A stretch of DNA of 64,000 nt from Chloroflexota bacterium (lineage in GTDB: Bacteria > Chloroflexota > Anaerolineae > UBA4142): positions 41,375 through 105,374 of the forward strand of contig JACRBM010000096.1 of the NCBI GenBank assembly GCA_016219275.1. Reading direction: 5' to 3'. Below, one piece after another: positions 23,977 to 32,645 of the stretch. A program made the position numbers and the translations under genes. The notes under the pieces are model-generated. The model was not told the origin of the DNA, searched no databases, and worked only from the letters and a program-made list of their open reading frames with translations. The stretch's first letter is position 1; the number at the start of each line of letters is the position of its first letter.

Positions 23977-26130
23977 ATGGGTTTGAACGAACAAATCGCC
24001 GCCTACTTAAATCGTCCGTCGTTCCGCGTGTTCGTCAGCGGCGCGCCGTTTTACTTGGCGACCCAAATTTCCATTGCCGGTTCGTTCGATCAGCAGATCG
24101 CCGAGGCGCGCATTGCCATTCCGAGTGAAGTCGTGCTCGACCCCAGCATGACCTACCCCGTCGAGATCTATCAGGGCTACAACGGATTCGAGGAACGCAC
24201 ATTCTACGGCTTCATCGAAGACGTGGAAGTGGCGCGCGTCCCCGACACCTGGGAACTGGTGTGCTCGGACGCCTTGATGAAAGCGCGCGAGACGTGGCTG
24301 GACGAAGTGGGCGTGTCATTTTCGATGACACAAGCCGAAGACGCGGTGCGCCAACTGCTCGGCATGGCGGGACTATCGGTCAACGCGCGCGCGTCCAACT
24401 TCTCCATCGGCGACACGCACCCCAGCGAGTTCAAGTTGTGCAGCGTGCTCGACGCCGCAAACCAGATTGCCGCGCTGATTGGCTGGGCGATTTGGGCGAC
24501 CACGGACGGCACGATCATCTTTGACTATCGCAAGCCACTCCCCGGCACCAACCACTTTTGGACGTACCGCGAAGCGTCGTCGCCCGCTGCGACCGACGGC
24601 AATATCATCGGCAAGTTTCGGCACACCAAAACGCAGCGCCATCTTCGCAACCGCACGATCATCCTGGGGTACGGCAAGATCCGCGCGGAAGCCAAAGCAG
24701 GTTCGGCTTACGTGCCCAGTCCACCGACCTATCGCACGGCGATCCTGTCAAGCGAGTTGGTGGATACGCAAGGCATGGCGAACGCGATGGCGCCCTGGAT
24801 GTTGAATGACTTGAATCATCTGTGGGAGAGCGCCGAGTTTACGATTCCTGGAAACCCGCGTCTTCGCATCGGGCACACACTCAAGCTCATCGAGAGCAAG
24901 AGTCGGCAGAACGCCAACTATTTTCTATTCGGCTACACGTCGCAGATGGATGCGAGCGGCGGATACACGATGGACTTGGAAGTGGTTGGCGGCAACTCGT
25001 CGCCGTTCACGTACGACGGCGGCGAAGAACAAAAGCCCGTCGCGTCGTTCGATTACGAGCAAGTCGTGTGGGGCGATCCAATGCCCGTTCTCTATGTTGA
25101 CGCATCATCGTCTTATTCGCCGGACGCGACGATCACACTGTATAGCTGGGACTGGGGCGACGGGACACCCGACGAATCCAGCGCATCGCCTTACGCGCAT
25201 CACAAGTACGACTATGCGCTTTACATGACGCCAGTGACGGTGACGTTGACGATCACCGATTCGCTCGGGCAAACCGCGACGTGTTCCAAAACCATCGTCA
25301 TCGGCGATGTCGGCGACGAGGGCTTTGCTTATGCGACGCTCTACGCCGGCGGTGACGCCAACGTCTACGTGACACTCGATAGCGGACTGACCAAGACGAC
25401 GATCCCGATTAGTTCAGCCGTGAATCACATCGCCGCGAATGTTCGCAAGACCAAAGGCACAGTCCTGGTCGGCTGCGTGGATGGCTCGCTCTACAAAGTG
25501 ACCAGCACTGGCACATCGGTCATCTTGAAGCGAACATTTGGCGCATCGGTACGCTCGTGCTACGTCGATCACAACGACGATGGTCACTGGCTCGTCGGAC
25601 TCGGCAACGGCGAACTGTGGGAAACCAAGGACAAGGGCGTCGAGTGGACGCTGATTCACACTTTCGAGCACGGCATCCGGCGCTATGCGTTCATCAATCC
25701 GCAAGACGCGATGGAGTGGTGGGCGCCGACGGCGGGCGAATTGAATCACTCGATTGACGGTGGGCTAACCTGGGAAAACAAACTCGTCAACTGGGCGAAC
25801 GGCACATTCAATTTTGTCGTCGGGTTGGCGTGGCATTTTATGCAACACCTGGTCGTCGCGGTCAACGGCGGAACCAATCCGCTCGGCTACAGCGGCGATA
25901 GCGGCGGGAGTTTCGTCGGCGGCGGAAATCCGACGTTCTCTCACTCGGCGATCACCGGCGGAATTCTTTCGCCGACCGAGTTCGCCGCGAGTTCGACTGA
26001 CACGGCGTATGTGTTCGTAACGAACGACGGGGCAGTGTGGACTCCCAGTGAAAACTTTGTGACGTTGCTGGGCGCGCGCGACGTGCTCTATCACTGGCGT
26101 TTGCGTGGTACGCTCGCGGCGGGGGGATAG
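23977..26130 (+). CDS. Tail hub / tip protein with PKD domain and propeller repeats
   Basis: 717 residues. Residues 1-340 resemble siphovirus tail-hub or late-control D-type proteins (RVFVSGAPFYLATQISIAGS, DAVRQLLGMAGL). Residues about 355-440 form a PKD domain (VDASSSYSPDATITLYSWDW then GDGTP). After that come BNR-like repeats (DGSLYKVTSTGTS, NGELWETKDKGVEWTLIH, DGGLTWENKLV) that continue in the next gene. It probably binds the host surface. Confidence 0.65.
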   Translation: MGLNEQIAAYLNRPSFRVFVSGAPFYLATQISIAGSFDQQIAEARIAIPSEVVLDPSMTYPVEIYQGYNGFEERTFYGFIEDVEVARVPDTWELVCSDALMKARETWLDEVGVSFSMTQAEDAVRQLLGMAGLSVNARASNFSIGDTHPSEFKLCSVLDAANQIAALIGWAIWATTDGTIIFDYRKPLPGTNHFWTYREASSPAATDGNIIGKFRHTKTQRHLRNRTIILGYGKIRAEAKAGSAYVPSPPTYRTAILSSELVDTQGMANAMAPWMLNDLNHLWESAEFTIPGNPRLRIGHTLKLIESKSRQNANYFLFGYTSQMDASGGYTMDLEVVGGNSSPFTYDGGEEQKPVASFDYEQVVWGDPMPVLYVDASSSYSPDATITLYSWDWGDGTPDESSASPYAHHKYDYALYMTPVTVTLTITDSLGQTATCSKTIVIGDVGDEGFAYATLYAGGDANVYVTLDSGLTKTTIPISSAVNHIAANVRKTKGTVLVGCVDGSLYKVTSTGTSVILKRTFGASVRSCYVDHNDDGHWLVGLGNGELWETKDKGVEWTLIHTFEHGIRRYAFINPQDAMEWWAPTAGELNHSIDGGLTWENKLVNWANGTFNFVVGLAWHFMQHLVVAVNGGTNPLGYSGDSGGSFVGGGNPTFSHSAITGGILSPTEFAASSTDTAYVFVTNDGAVWTPSENFVTLLGARDVLYHWRLRGTLAAGG

Positions 26131-26132
26131 CG

Positions 26133-27356
26133 ATGGGACACGGAGTTGAACTGAGCTTTGACGCGCAGACGTGGAAATTGCTGTTTGAGACGGGCAGCGA
26201 TCCGGTCAACACGCTGTGCTGGGGACCGATTCGCAAGCTCACCAAGCGCGTGATGTATTGGGGTGACGCGTATCAGGTCGGCGGTGGACAAAATACTGTG
26301 GTGGTGTGCTCGCGCGATGGCGGGGCGACGATCTATTCGTCGTGGGACTTTGGCTATGTGTCGGGTGCGCGCAATTACATCGTCGAGATTGCGTGCTGCA
26401 AGCTCGACCCGAAGACAGCCTACGTGGTGCTCGACAACGGCAAATGCCACAAAACGATTGACTATGGCAAAAACTGGGCGGACGTGACGCCGACCGACTC
26501 ACTGTTTTACGGCGCAACTACCCGGCAGATCGCCATTCATCCGACCAACCCGGACATCGTTGTTCTGGCTTGCTATGGTTCCTTTTGGACTTCTGGGTTT
26601 TTCTGGTCTACCACTGGCGGAACGTCGTGGTCAGAATATCACACGCACGCCTCTTACGACGACATCCCGCAACGCGGGACCGGTGCGACGATTACTCCCA
26701 ATGGACTCATCCTTGCGTCGTGCGATTACTTTACGCGCGTTGCGGAATCCTATCCAACACGAAACTATAAACCGTCTGCTAGCGCACAGGTATATCAGGG
26801 CGACGCCAATCGAAATGGCGGACGGATGGACTCGGCGATCACGGGCGGCACGCGCGTCTTGATGGCGGGGAACGATCCGAGTGTAGTGAATGGGATCGTT
26901 CTTTCCAAGACACAGGGCGAATCGTTTGTTGACCAGTACCCCTCCGGATTACCTGGACCCTGGTACACGGACAACTTTACCAACTGCGCGCTTTCCAAGT
27001 CAGGCATGATCGCTTACGTTTCAATCGAAGGGCAAGGACTGTATCGCAGTCAAGACAACTGCGTGACGTGGGAGCAAGTGTACACGTTTGTCGGTGGGGG
27101 AGTTGGAAACGACTATCGTGTTCGCAATGTCGTGGTGTCCGATCCAGTCAACGAGGAATGGGTGTGGATGCTCGCCGGTGAAAATCAGGCGCTCGGAATG
27201 AATAATCCCAAAGCAATCCGCTTCTCTGAGAATGCCGGCGATGACTGGGAAGACGTACGCGCGTTGGTTTTGCCTAGCCCGTATCTTTCTTACAGCGCAC
27301 ATTTTGCGCTGGGCTACGACAAAACCCTGAACGCGAGTGAGCCGATCCTGACATGA
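26133..27356 (+). CDS. BNR/sialidase-like beta-propeller tail protein
   Basis: 407 residues with Asp-box-like repeats (SRDGGATIYSSW, TIDYGKNWADVTP, STTGGTSWSEYH, SQDNCVTWEQVYTF, SENAGDDWEDVRAL). It starts 3 bp after the previous gene and carries on the propeller begun there, so the two may once have been one protein or may pair. No sialidase catalytic residues were identified. Confidence 0.65.
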   Translation: MGHGVELSFDAQTWKLLFETGSDPVNTLCWGPIRKLTKRVMYWGDAYQVGGGQNTVVVCSRDGGATIYSSWDFGYVSGARNYIVEIACCKLDPKTAYVVLDNGKCHKTIDYGKNWADVTPTDSLFYGATTRQIAIHPTNPDIVVLACYGSFWTSGFFWSTTGGTSWSEYHTHASYDDIPQRGTGATITPNGLILASCDYFTRVAESYPTRNYKPSASAQVYQGDANRNGGRMDSAITGGTRVLMAGNDPSVVNGIVLSKTQGESFVDQYPSGLPGPWYTDNFTNCALSKSGMIAYVSIEGQGLYRSQDNCVTWEQVYTFVGGGVGNDYRVRNVVVSDPVNEEWVWMLAGENQALGMNNPKAIRFSENAGDDWEDVRALVLPSPYLSYSAHFALGYDKTLNASEPILT

Positions 27357-27784
27357 ACGACTGGAACAAAATTCGCATTCTGGTTCAGCACATGATCGAG
27401 GAAGCTCTGCTGCGCTTCGCGCATGGCGCGGGGACGGGACCGAGCGCGACGAACGTTGTCACCAATGTGTTCGAGGACATCGGCGGCATCAAGGCGGGCG
27501 ACGCCGCGGGCGGCGATTTGGACGGGACATTCCCAAATCCGAGCGTCAAGGATGACTCGCACAATCACACCGCCGCGACACTTCCCGCTTTTGCCGGCTA
27601 TACCCACGATCAAGGGACTGCCAACGTCGTGTGGACTATCGTTCACAACCTTGGTCGCTATCCACAAGTGACGGTTGTGGACAGCGCGAACACGCGCATT
27701 TTCGGCGAAGTCGAATATACCAATCTCAACCAAGTCATCGCACGCTTCTCGGCTGCCTTCAGCGGCAAGGCGTACTTGGTGTAG
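27353..27784 (+). CDS. Short tail fibre connector
   Basis: 143 residues. It contains GGDLDGTFPNPSVKDDSHNH, the GGDLxGTxPNPxV collar motif common in tail fibres, followed by a beta-rich end (VTVVDSANTRIFGEVEYTN). ATG overlaps the previous TGA. Confidence 0.7.
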   Translation: MNDWNKIRILVQHMIEEALLRFAHGAGTGPSATNVVTNVFEDIGGIKAGDAAGGDLDGTFPNPSVKDDSHNHTAATLPAFAGYTHDQGTANVVWTIVHNLGRYPQVTVVDSANTRIFGEVEYTNLNQVIARFSAAFSGKAYLV

Positions 27785-27792
27785 GAGTCACA

Positions 27793-29046
27793 ATGTCTAT
27801 TCCGTTTTTATCCAACATTGATCTAGGCAAGAACGAACTGCAAAACGCGGTCGTGCAAAAACTTGCCGTCGCGCCGTCCTCGCCTGTGCAAGGTCAAGTG
27901 TACTACAACACAGCCGACAACAAGACCTATCAGTACAACGGTTCGGCGTGGGTCTCATTGAGCGAGCAAGGCGTTGCCCTTACCAGCAGTACGCCAACCG
28001 CTGAAACAGTTGGCGCAACGGGTAACGTCGGCGCTGGAACATTAGCCGCCAGAGACGATCATCGTCACGCTATGCCCGGATTGGCAACTGCAGGCGTAGA
28101 CGGCTTTATGCCGGGGACCGACAAAACCAAGCTCGACAATGCAACCGCAGCGGCAACTGCCAACATGCTGATGTTGCGCGATGCGAGCGGACGCGCGCAA
28201 GTTGCCACGCCTAGCGCGGACGCCGACATTGCGAACAAGAGTTATGTGGACTCCGTTGCCCAAGGGCTTGACGCCAAGTTGTCGGTTCTCGCGGTAGCAA
28301 CGAGCAATGTTGCGAGTCTTTCGGGTACGACGACGATTGATGGCGTTGCGCTCGTAGCAAGCAATCGCGTGCTGCTGACCGCGCAAACCACTGTTTCGCA
28401 AAATGGTATTTGGGTCGTGCAATCAGGCGCATGGACGCGCCCGACCGACTTTGACTCAACTGCCGACGTGCATGAGGGCGCGTTTGTCTTCGTTGAAGAA
28501 GGCACATCGTACGAAGCGAGTGGCTGGGTGCTCTCCGAACTCGCGGGGACGTTCCCCAGCAACACGACGATGACCTGGGCGCAGTTCAGCGGAGCCGGGC
28601 AGATCGTCGCCGGCAACGGTTTGACCAAGACCGGCAACACACTCGACGTGAGCGTGGACAACTCGACCATCGAGATCAACGCCGATGCGTTGCGCGTCAA
28701 GGCGTTGGGCATCACGGACTCACACGTTGCCACCGCGAACAAGGACGGCGCGGCGGGCACGGCGTCCATGCGAACACTGGGGACGGGCGCACAGCAAGCC
28801 GCCGCCGGTAATCATGCTCACTCCGGCGCGGCGTTCAAGTATGCCGCCGCGCTTGTGGGCGGCGCGACGAGCGAAGTGGTGACGCACAATCTCGGGTCGC
28901 GCGATGTGATCGCCAAGGTGTACCTAGTCAACTCGCCGTACACGGAAGTGGAGTGCGAGATCGAGCATACGAGCACGACGCAAATCACGGTCAAGATGGC
29001 GAGCGCGATCGCGGCGGGGACTTATCGCGTCGTCGTGGTTGGATAA
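27793..29046 (+). CDS. Tail fibre protein
   Basis: 417 residues from the ATG at 27793. N-terminal FLSNIDLGKNELQNAVVQKL followed by QGQVYYNTADNKTYQYNGSA, the collar commonly seen at the start of phage fibres. The middle is low-complexity Ala/Thr-rich; the C-terminal ~85 residues repeat the fold of the preceding gene's end (VVTHNLGSRDVIAKVYLVNS), suggesting duplication of a tip domain. Confidence 0.75.
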   Translation: MSIPFLSNIDLGKNELQNAVVQKLAVAPSSPVQGQVYYNTADNKTYQYNGSAWVSLSEQGVALTSSTPTAETVGATGNVGAGTLAARDDHRHAMPGLATAGVDGFMPGTDKTKLDNATAAATANMLMLRDASGRAQVATPSADADIANKSYVDSVAQGLDAKLSVLAVATSNVASLSGTTTIDGVALVASNRVLLTAQTTVSQNGIWVVQSGAWTRPTDFDSTADVHEGAFVFVEEGTSYEASGWVLSELAGTFPSNTTMTWAQFSGAGQIVAGNGLTKTGNTLDVSVDNSTIEINADALRVKALGITDSHVATANKDGAAGTASMRTLGTGAQQAAAGNHAHSGAAFKYAAALVGGATSEVVTHNLGSRDVIAKVYLVNSPYTEVECEIEHTSTTQITVKMASAIAAGTYRVVVVG

Positions 29047-29049
29047 GCG

Positions 29050-29289
29050 ATGGCAATTCCAGTTAATTCGGACCTGACTGCCAAGAACATCACCGTCACA
29101 CGCGCGACGGATGCGGCTTCGACTGAAGTAGTGCATGGCGGGGATACGCGATTAGCGCAAGCCACGACGACTCAACGCGGGACGGTTGAATTAGCGACGA
29201 ACGGTGAAACTGCCGCGAACGTGGCAGTACAAGGCAATGACTATCGCCTCACTGGGGCGACCATCTCTGCCTATCTTTTCTTGAGGTAA
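29050..29289 (+). CDS. Short tail fibre-like protein
   Basis: 79 residues with TTQRGTVELATNGETAANVA, a repeat typical of phage side-fibre proteins. Three bases separate it from the fibre gene. Confidence 0.6.
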   Translation: MAIPVNSDLTAKNITVTRATDAASTEVVHGGDTRLAQATTTQRGTVELATNGETAANVAVQGNDYRLTGATISAYLFLR

Positions 29290-29294
29290 ATCAA

Positions 29295-29675
29295 ATGGCA
29301 ACATCTCCAATTTTTACCGGCACACCCAGGTGCGCCACCGGACAGGTCACGGTCGCCAATACTGGGCGCGATGGTTCTGGTACGCTGGTAGACATTTTTA
29401 CTGCTGGCGCAAGCGGTGCGCGTGTGTTCCGCGTGTACTGCAAAGCAGCGGTGACAACCACCGCCGGGATGGTGCGACTGTTTATCAACAACGGTTCGAC
29501 CACGCGTCTTTGGCGTGAGTATCAAGTATCCGCGATCACAGTCGGGTCCGTAACCAAGTCATGGGAAACCGAAGAAGCATTCGCCGACTTGGTGCTCCCG
29601 GCAAACTATGTGATCAAGGCAAGCACAGAAAAAGCGGAAGCGATCAATGTCATCGTCGAGGCGGGAGATTTCTAA
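29295..29675 (+). CDS. Small beta-rich tail-associated protein
   Basis: 126 residues, beta-rich (VFRVYCKAAVTTTAGMVRLF). It overlaps the next start by one base. It probably forms part of the adsorption apparatus; no family is recognised. Confidence 0.5.
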   Translation: MATSPIFTGTPRCATGQVTVANTGRDGSGTLVDIFTAGASGARVFRVYCKAAVTTTAGMVRLFINNGSTTRLWREYQVSAITVGSVTKSWETEEAFADLVLPANYVIKASTEKAEAINVIVEAGDF

Positions 29676-31279
29676 TGAATGATGGGCTGCTCGGATTCCC
29701 GCGCGGAATCCAAATCTTGACGCAACCGCAATGGACAAACATCGGGGTTGTGGGAACGAACTTGCAAGCAACGTGGACGCCAGTAGCTCAAGCGGTCGTC
29801 TATGAATTGCTGACCAATTCAGCCCCAACCGAAGTAGGGGCATCGGTTCTCGCGCGAGTCGTCGGTAATTCTGTAGTGCAGGCGCTCAATCAATCATCTG
29901 TCGGAAACCTGACGCTACTGAATCCTGATTTTGAAAGCGGCGATTTGATTGGATGGAATCTCAAGTGTCCCATGTCCATCACGACTTCGTCGCCGCATGG
30001 TGGAACGTACGCTTTATCTTACAACGGAAACGGCTTGCTCTCCAATTTGCCCTTTGCCGTCTCAAACGATTATCCCATCGTCGCGTCAGCGTCGTATGTG
30101 GCGTCGGCATGGATGATACTCACGACTTTGGTGGACGCCAACGACTCGATCAAGCCACGGGTTAACTGGAAAGACGCGAACAAGACGACCATATCCTTCG
30201 GCGAATTTGGATCGTACGGTAATCCTGATAGTGTGTGGCGTCAATACGCCGCTACGCTCACCGCGCCCGCCAATGCCGCCTACGCGTCGCTCGAAGTCTG
30301 GTTTAGCTCTATTGTATATAACTTGCAACCCGTCGCATTCAAGGTAGATGACTTTGCGATGGCTGGACCGACCCCAGCCCAAGATACCAAGTTCTATGCA
30401 GTCCGCGGCTATGACGCGAATGGCAATGTTACTCCAACATCTTCATGGGTAAAACCAGTTCAATCTGCGGCGGCGCTGGGTAATCCAACTGGTAGCCATG
30501 CTCAAATTGATTACCCGACCGCCACGATCAAGTCATCCAACTTTGTTCCTGGCGCGACTGGGTACAGCATTTCGCCGAATGGGATCGACGGTCGAATGAC
30601 CGGCGGCGATGGTTGGATCTCGGACGCGGCAACATGGACTTACGCATCGGCGACGACATTCACAATCAGTGGCGATGTGAGGACCAAGTTCCCCAAAGGC
30701 GCTAAGATCAAACTGACCCAAACGACCGTCAAGTATTTCTACGTCATCAATGCAACCTACTCAGCGCCGAACACGACGATCACGGTCGCGGCTGGGTCTG
30801 ATTACTCGTTGGCAAACGCGGCGATCACGTCGCCCGCGTATTCGTATGCAGAAATTCCACAGGGCTTCCCAGAGTGGTTCAACTACAATTGCACGTGGGG
30901 TGTAGATACCGCGCCCTTGCCTTCAATTGGCAATGGAACATTCACGGCAGTGTTCAAACTTCAGGGAACACTCGTGACGTTTTGGATTCGACTAAGTTGC
31001 GGGAGCACGACCACCTATGGAGGCGCGGGAACATATTATTTCACTGTGCCAATCGCGCAGAGTAGCATGGCAGACGGTCTAAGTCACGGAATGATGAGCG
31101 GGTTTGCTCACCGCCCCGGCGTGTGGCTGGTTCAAATGATGCACTACTGGTTCAATCCAACGTCGTTCAATGCGATGTATTGGACAGCGGCTGGGGACCT
31201 TGTATTTTTCGGTGCAGCCGCTCCGGGACTGGGTAGTGGCGCTCAAGTTCGTATGACCGGTCAGTATCGGATATGGTAG
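29675..31279 (+). CDS. Receptor-binding / carbohydrate-binding tail protein
   Basis: 534 residues from the ATG sharing a base with the upstream TAA. Residues 80-220 follow the CBM4/9-type pattern (LLNPDFESGDLIGWNLKC), and the rest is beta-rich and Trp/Tyr-rich. The large size and sugar-binding-like domain at the end of the tail operon suggest a receptor-binding protein. No catalytic motif was found. Confidence 0.55.
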   Translation: MNDGLLGFPRGIQILTQPQWTNIGVVGTNLQATWTPVAQAVVYELLTNSAPTEVGASVLARVVGNSVVQALNQSSVGNLTLLNPDFESGDLIGWNLKCPMSITTSSPHGGTYALSYNGNGLLSNLPFAVSNDYPIVASASYVASAWMILTTLVDANDSIKPRVNWKDANKTTISFGEFGSYGNPDSVWRQYAATLTAPANAAYASLEVWFSSIVYNLQPVAFKVDDFAMAGPTPAQDTKFYAVRGYDANGNVTPTSSWVKPVQSAAALGNPTGSHAQIDYPTATIKSSNFVPGATGYSISPNGIDGRMTGGDGWISDAATWTYASATTFTISGDVRTKFPKGAKIKLTQTTVKYFYVINATYSAPNTTITVAAGSDYSLANAAITSPAYSYAEIPQGFPEWFNYNCTWGVDTAPLPSIGNGTFTAVFKLQGTLVTFWIRLSCGSTTTYGGAGTYYFTVPIAQSSMADGLSHGMMSGFAHRPGVWLVQMMHYWFNPTSFNAMYWTAAGDLVFFGAAAPGLGSGAQVRMTGQYRIW

Positions 31280-31284
31280 CTGCG

Positions 31285-31377
31285 ATGCGAACCTTACTCG
31301 ACACGATCGTGATGATGCTCGGCGCGCTGGCGCTGTCTTTTGTCGCCGAGCGCAGAGATGGAGAAACAAAACGATGA
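31285..31377 (+). CDS. 30-residue membrane miniprotein
   Basis: ATG at 31285, 30 codons: a single hydrophobic helix (IVMMLGALALSFVA) followed by a charged tail. Its stop overlaps the next ATG (ATGA), so it is co-translated with the following membrane protein. Confidence 0.4.
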   Translation: MRTLLDTIVMMLGALALSFVAERRDGETKR

Positions 31378-31565
31378 TACCGCCATTCCCATACCCACCA
31401 CCCGGAACCCCGATTCCAACTGTCGTCGCGCTTGAATCGCTTCACGCATTCGCACTGGATCCATGGAGCGTTGTCATCGGCATTGGCATCGGCATCGCGC
31501 TGACCATCGGCGTCGCCGCGCTCTTGTTGTTCATCCGCGTGCGCGAGATACTGAACGCGCAGTAG
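31374..31565 (+). CDS. Small single-span membrane protein
   Basis: 63 residues: Pro-rich start, one membrane segment (VVIGIGIGIALTIGVAALLL) and a short basic end. Part of a run of tiny membrane proteins after the tail genes, where lysis cassettes normally lie. Confidence 0.55.
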   Translation: MIPPFPYPPPGTPIPTVVALESLHAFALDPWSVVIGIGIGIALTIGVAALLLFIRVREILNAQ

Positions 31566-31723
31566 TGAAGGTAATCGTGGACGCCATCAAGAACTACAAA
31601 TTGACAGTGACCATCCTGGCTTGCATTGTCGTTGTGCTTTGCCTGTGCCTGGCATTGCACTTTGAATACGGCGTACATCGGCCCCCGACACCGAGCGCGC
31701 CAATCATTCTCAGTGGCGGTTAG
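31565..31723 (+). CDS. Small single-span membrane protein
   Basis: 52 residues from a GTG overlapping the previous TAG; a second GTG at 31577 with AAGG before it is an equal candidate. One membrane segment (LTVTILACIVVVLCLCLALH). A spanin- or holin-like accessory role is possible but not shown. Confidence 0.4.
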   Translation: MKVIVDAIKNYKLTVTILACIVVVLCLCLALHFEYGVHRPPTPSAPIILSGG

Positions 31724-31741
31724 CCACGACTGAAAGGGGGT

Positions 31742-32125
31742 ATGATGGAAGAAACAAAGTTGGCGCAACCAACTCCCGCCGCGCCAACGCAAATTGCTCT
31801 AATTGCCCAAGAGTTGAGGCATCTCAGCGATGCCATCGCGCGCTTTGAAACAAAGCTCTTTGGCAACGGCAAACCCGGTTTGATCGACGAAGTAAACGCG
31901 ATCAAGAATCATGTTGGGTACGCCGCCGGCAAACCCAGTATTCCCGAAGAACTGAACGCGATCAAGGCGCACATCGGCTTCAGCTCTGGCAAAACAATTG
32001 ACGACCGCGTATCGCGTCTTGAAACAATGGCGGCAGCAGTGCTATTCGTGCTCTCGCCCATTGCAGCGAAAGCGGCGGTGGACATTTATCAGATGTTCGT
32101 CAACGTCGCGCAGCACGTCAAATAG
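31742..32125 (+). CDS. Helical protein with C-terminal hydrophobic segment
   Basis: 127 residues after GAAAGGGGG. A repeated 29-residue unit (VNAIKNHVGYAAGKP / LNAIKAHIGFSSGKT) is followed by a coiled coil and a hydrophobic segment (AAAVLFVLSPIAAKAAV). It resembles phage proteins of lysis cassettes that join a coiled coil to one membrane helix. Confidence 0.5.
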   Translation: MMEETKLAQPTPAAPTQIALIAQELRHLSDAIARFETKLFGNGKPGLIDEVNAIKNHVGYAAGKPSIPEELNAIKAHIGFSSGKTIDDRVSRLETMAAAVLFVLSPIAAKAAVDIYQMFVNVAQHVK

Positions 32126-32135
32126 CGAGGTCAAC

Positions 32136-32270
32136 ATGAGTTTTCTCGAAGGTGTATTCGGTCTCATCAAGATGCTCGTCGGCATGGCGTGGTACTCTTG
32201 GTGGAAAAATCAACAGGCGCGCCTAACGCGCGTATTCAGAAAGGAGCAAGTCAAATGGACGAAGGAATGA
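32136..32270 (+). CDS. 44-residue amphipathic protein
   Basis: ATG at 32136 after GCGAGG: a short hydrophobic Trp-rich start (GLIKMLVGMAWYSWW) and a basic tail. It overlaps the start of the holin-like gene by 16 bp. Confidence 0.4.
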   Translation: MSFLEGVFGLIKMLVGMAWYSWWKNQQARLTRVFRKEQVKWTKE

Positions 32271-32569
32271 AGTTGGTCATCGGCACTGTGTCGCTGCCCG
32301 TATTCGCGGCGCTGATCTTGTGGGTTGCCCACAAACTCGGCATGTCCGAGATCTACGACAAGCCGCTCGGCTTTGTGATCGCACTCGCGTTCGCCATGCT
32401 GGTTGTGACGTTGCAGTTCTTCCCCGAGTACAGCAATTTGATCGTCGGGGCGGTGACGATGATTTACACGTTGCTCACGACTTGGCAAAAGTTCGTGCCC
32501 GAATCACTCGTCGCCGTGTTCGGGACGAGAGAGCAAAAGATGACGCTGGCTGCCAGGATTGCAAGGTAA
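32255..32569 (+). CDS. Holin-like membrane protein
   Basis: 104 residues with three hydrophobic segments at about 8-25, 38-56 and 62-82 and a basic C-terminus. AAAGGAG lies 8 bp before the ATG. Last gene of the phage operon, directly before a terminator. No separate endolysin accompanies it. Confidence 0.6.
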   Translation: MDEGMKLVIGTVSLPVFAALILWVAHKLGMSEIYDKPLGFVIALAFAMLVVTLQFFPEYSNLIVGAVTMIYTLLTTWQKFVPESLVAVFGTREQKMTLAARIAR

Positions 32570-32570
32570 G

Positions 32571-32599
32571 TTGACAATAACCCAGAAGTATAAGAAAAT
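32571..32599 (+). promoter_or_regulatory. Possible promoter of the ECF sigma gene
   Basis: TTGACA (32571-32576), 17-bp spacer, GAAAAT (32594-32599). Transcription would begin inside the following hairpin, which then could not fold fully. The weak -10 box lowers confidence. Confidence 0.35.
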
Positions 32600-32626
32600 A
32601 TCCCACAGGGTTCTGTGGGATATTTT
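32595..32626 (+). terminator. Terminator at the end of the phage operon
   Basis: AAAATATCCCACAG pairs perfectly with CTGTGGGATATTTT over GGTT. It marks the right end of the phage structural operon and ends only 20 bp before the next start codon. Confidence 0.8.
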
Positions 32627-32645
32627 CATTGGTGCAAAAATTGAT

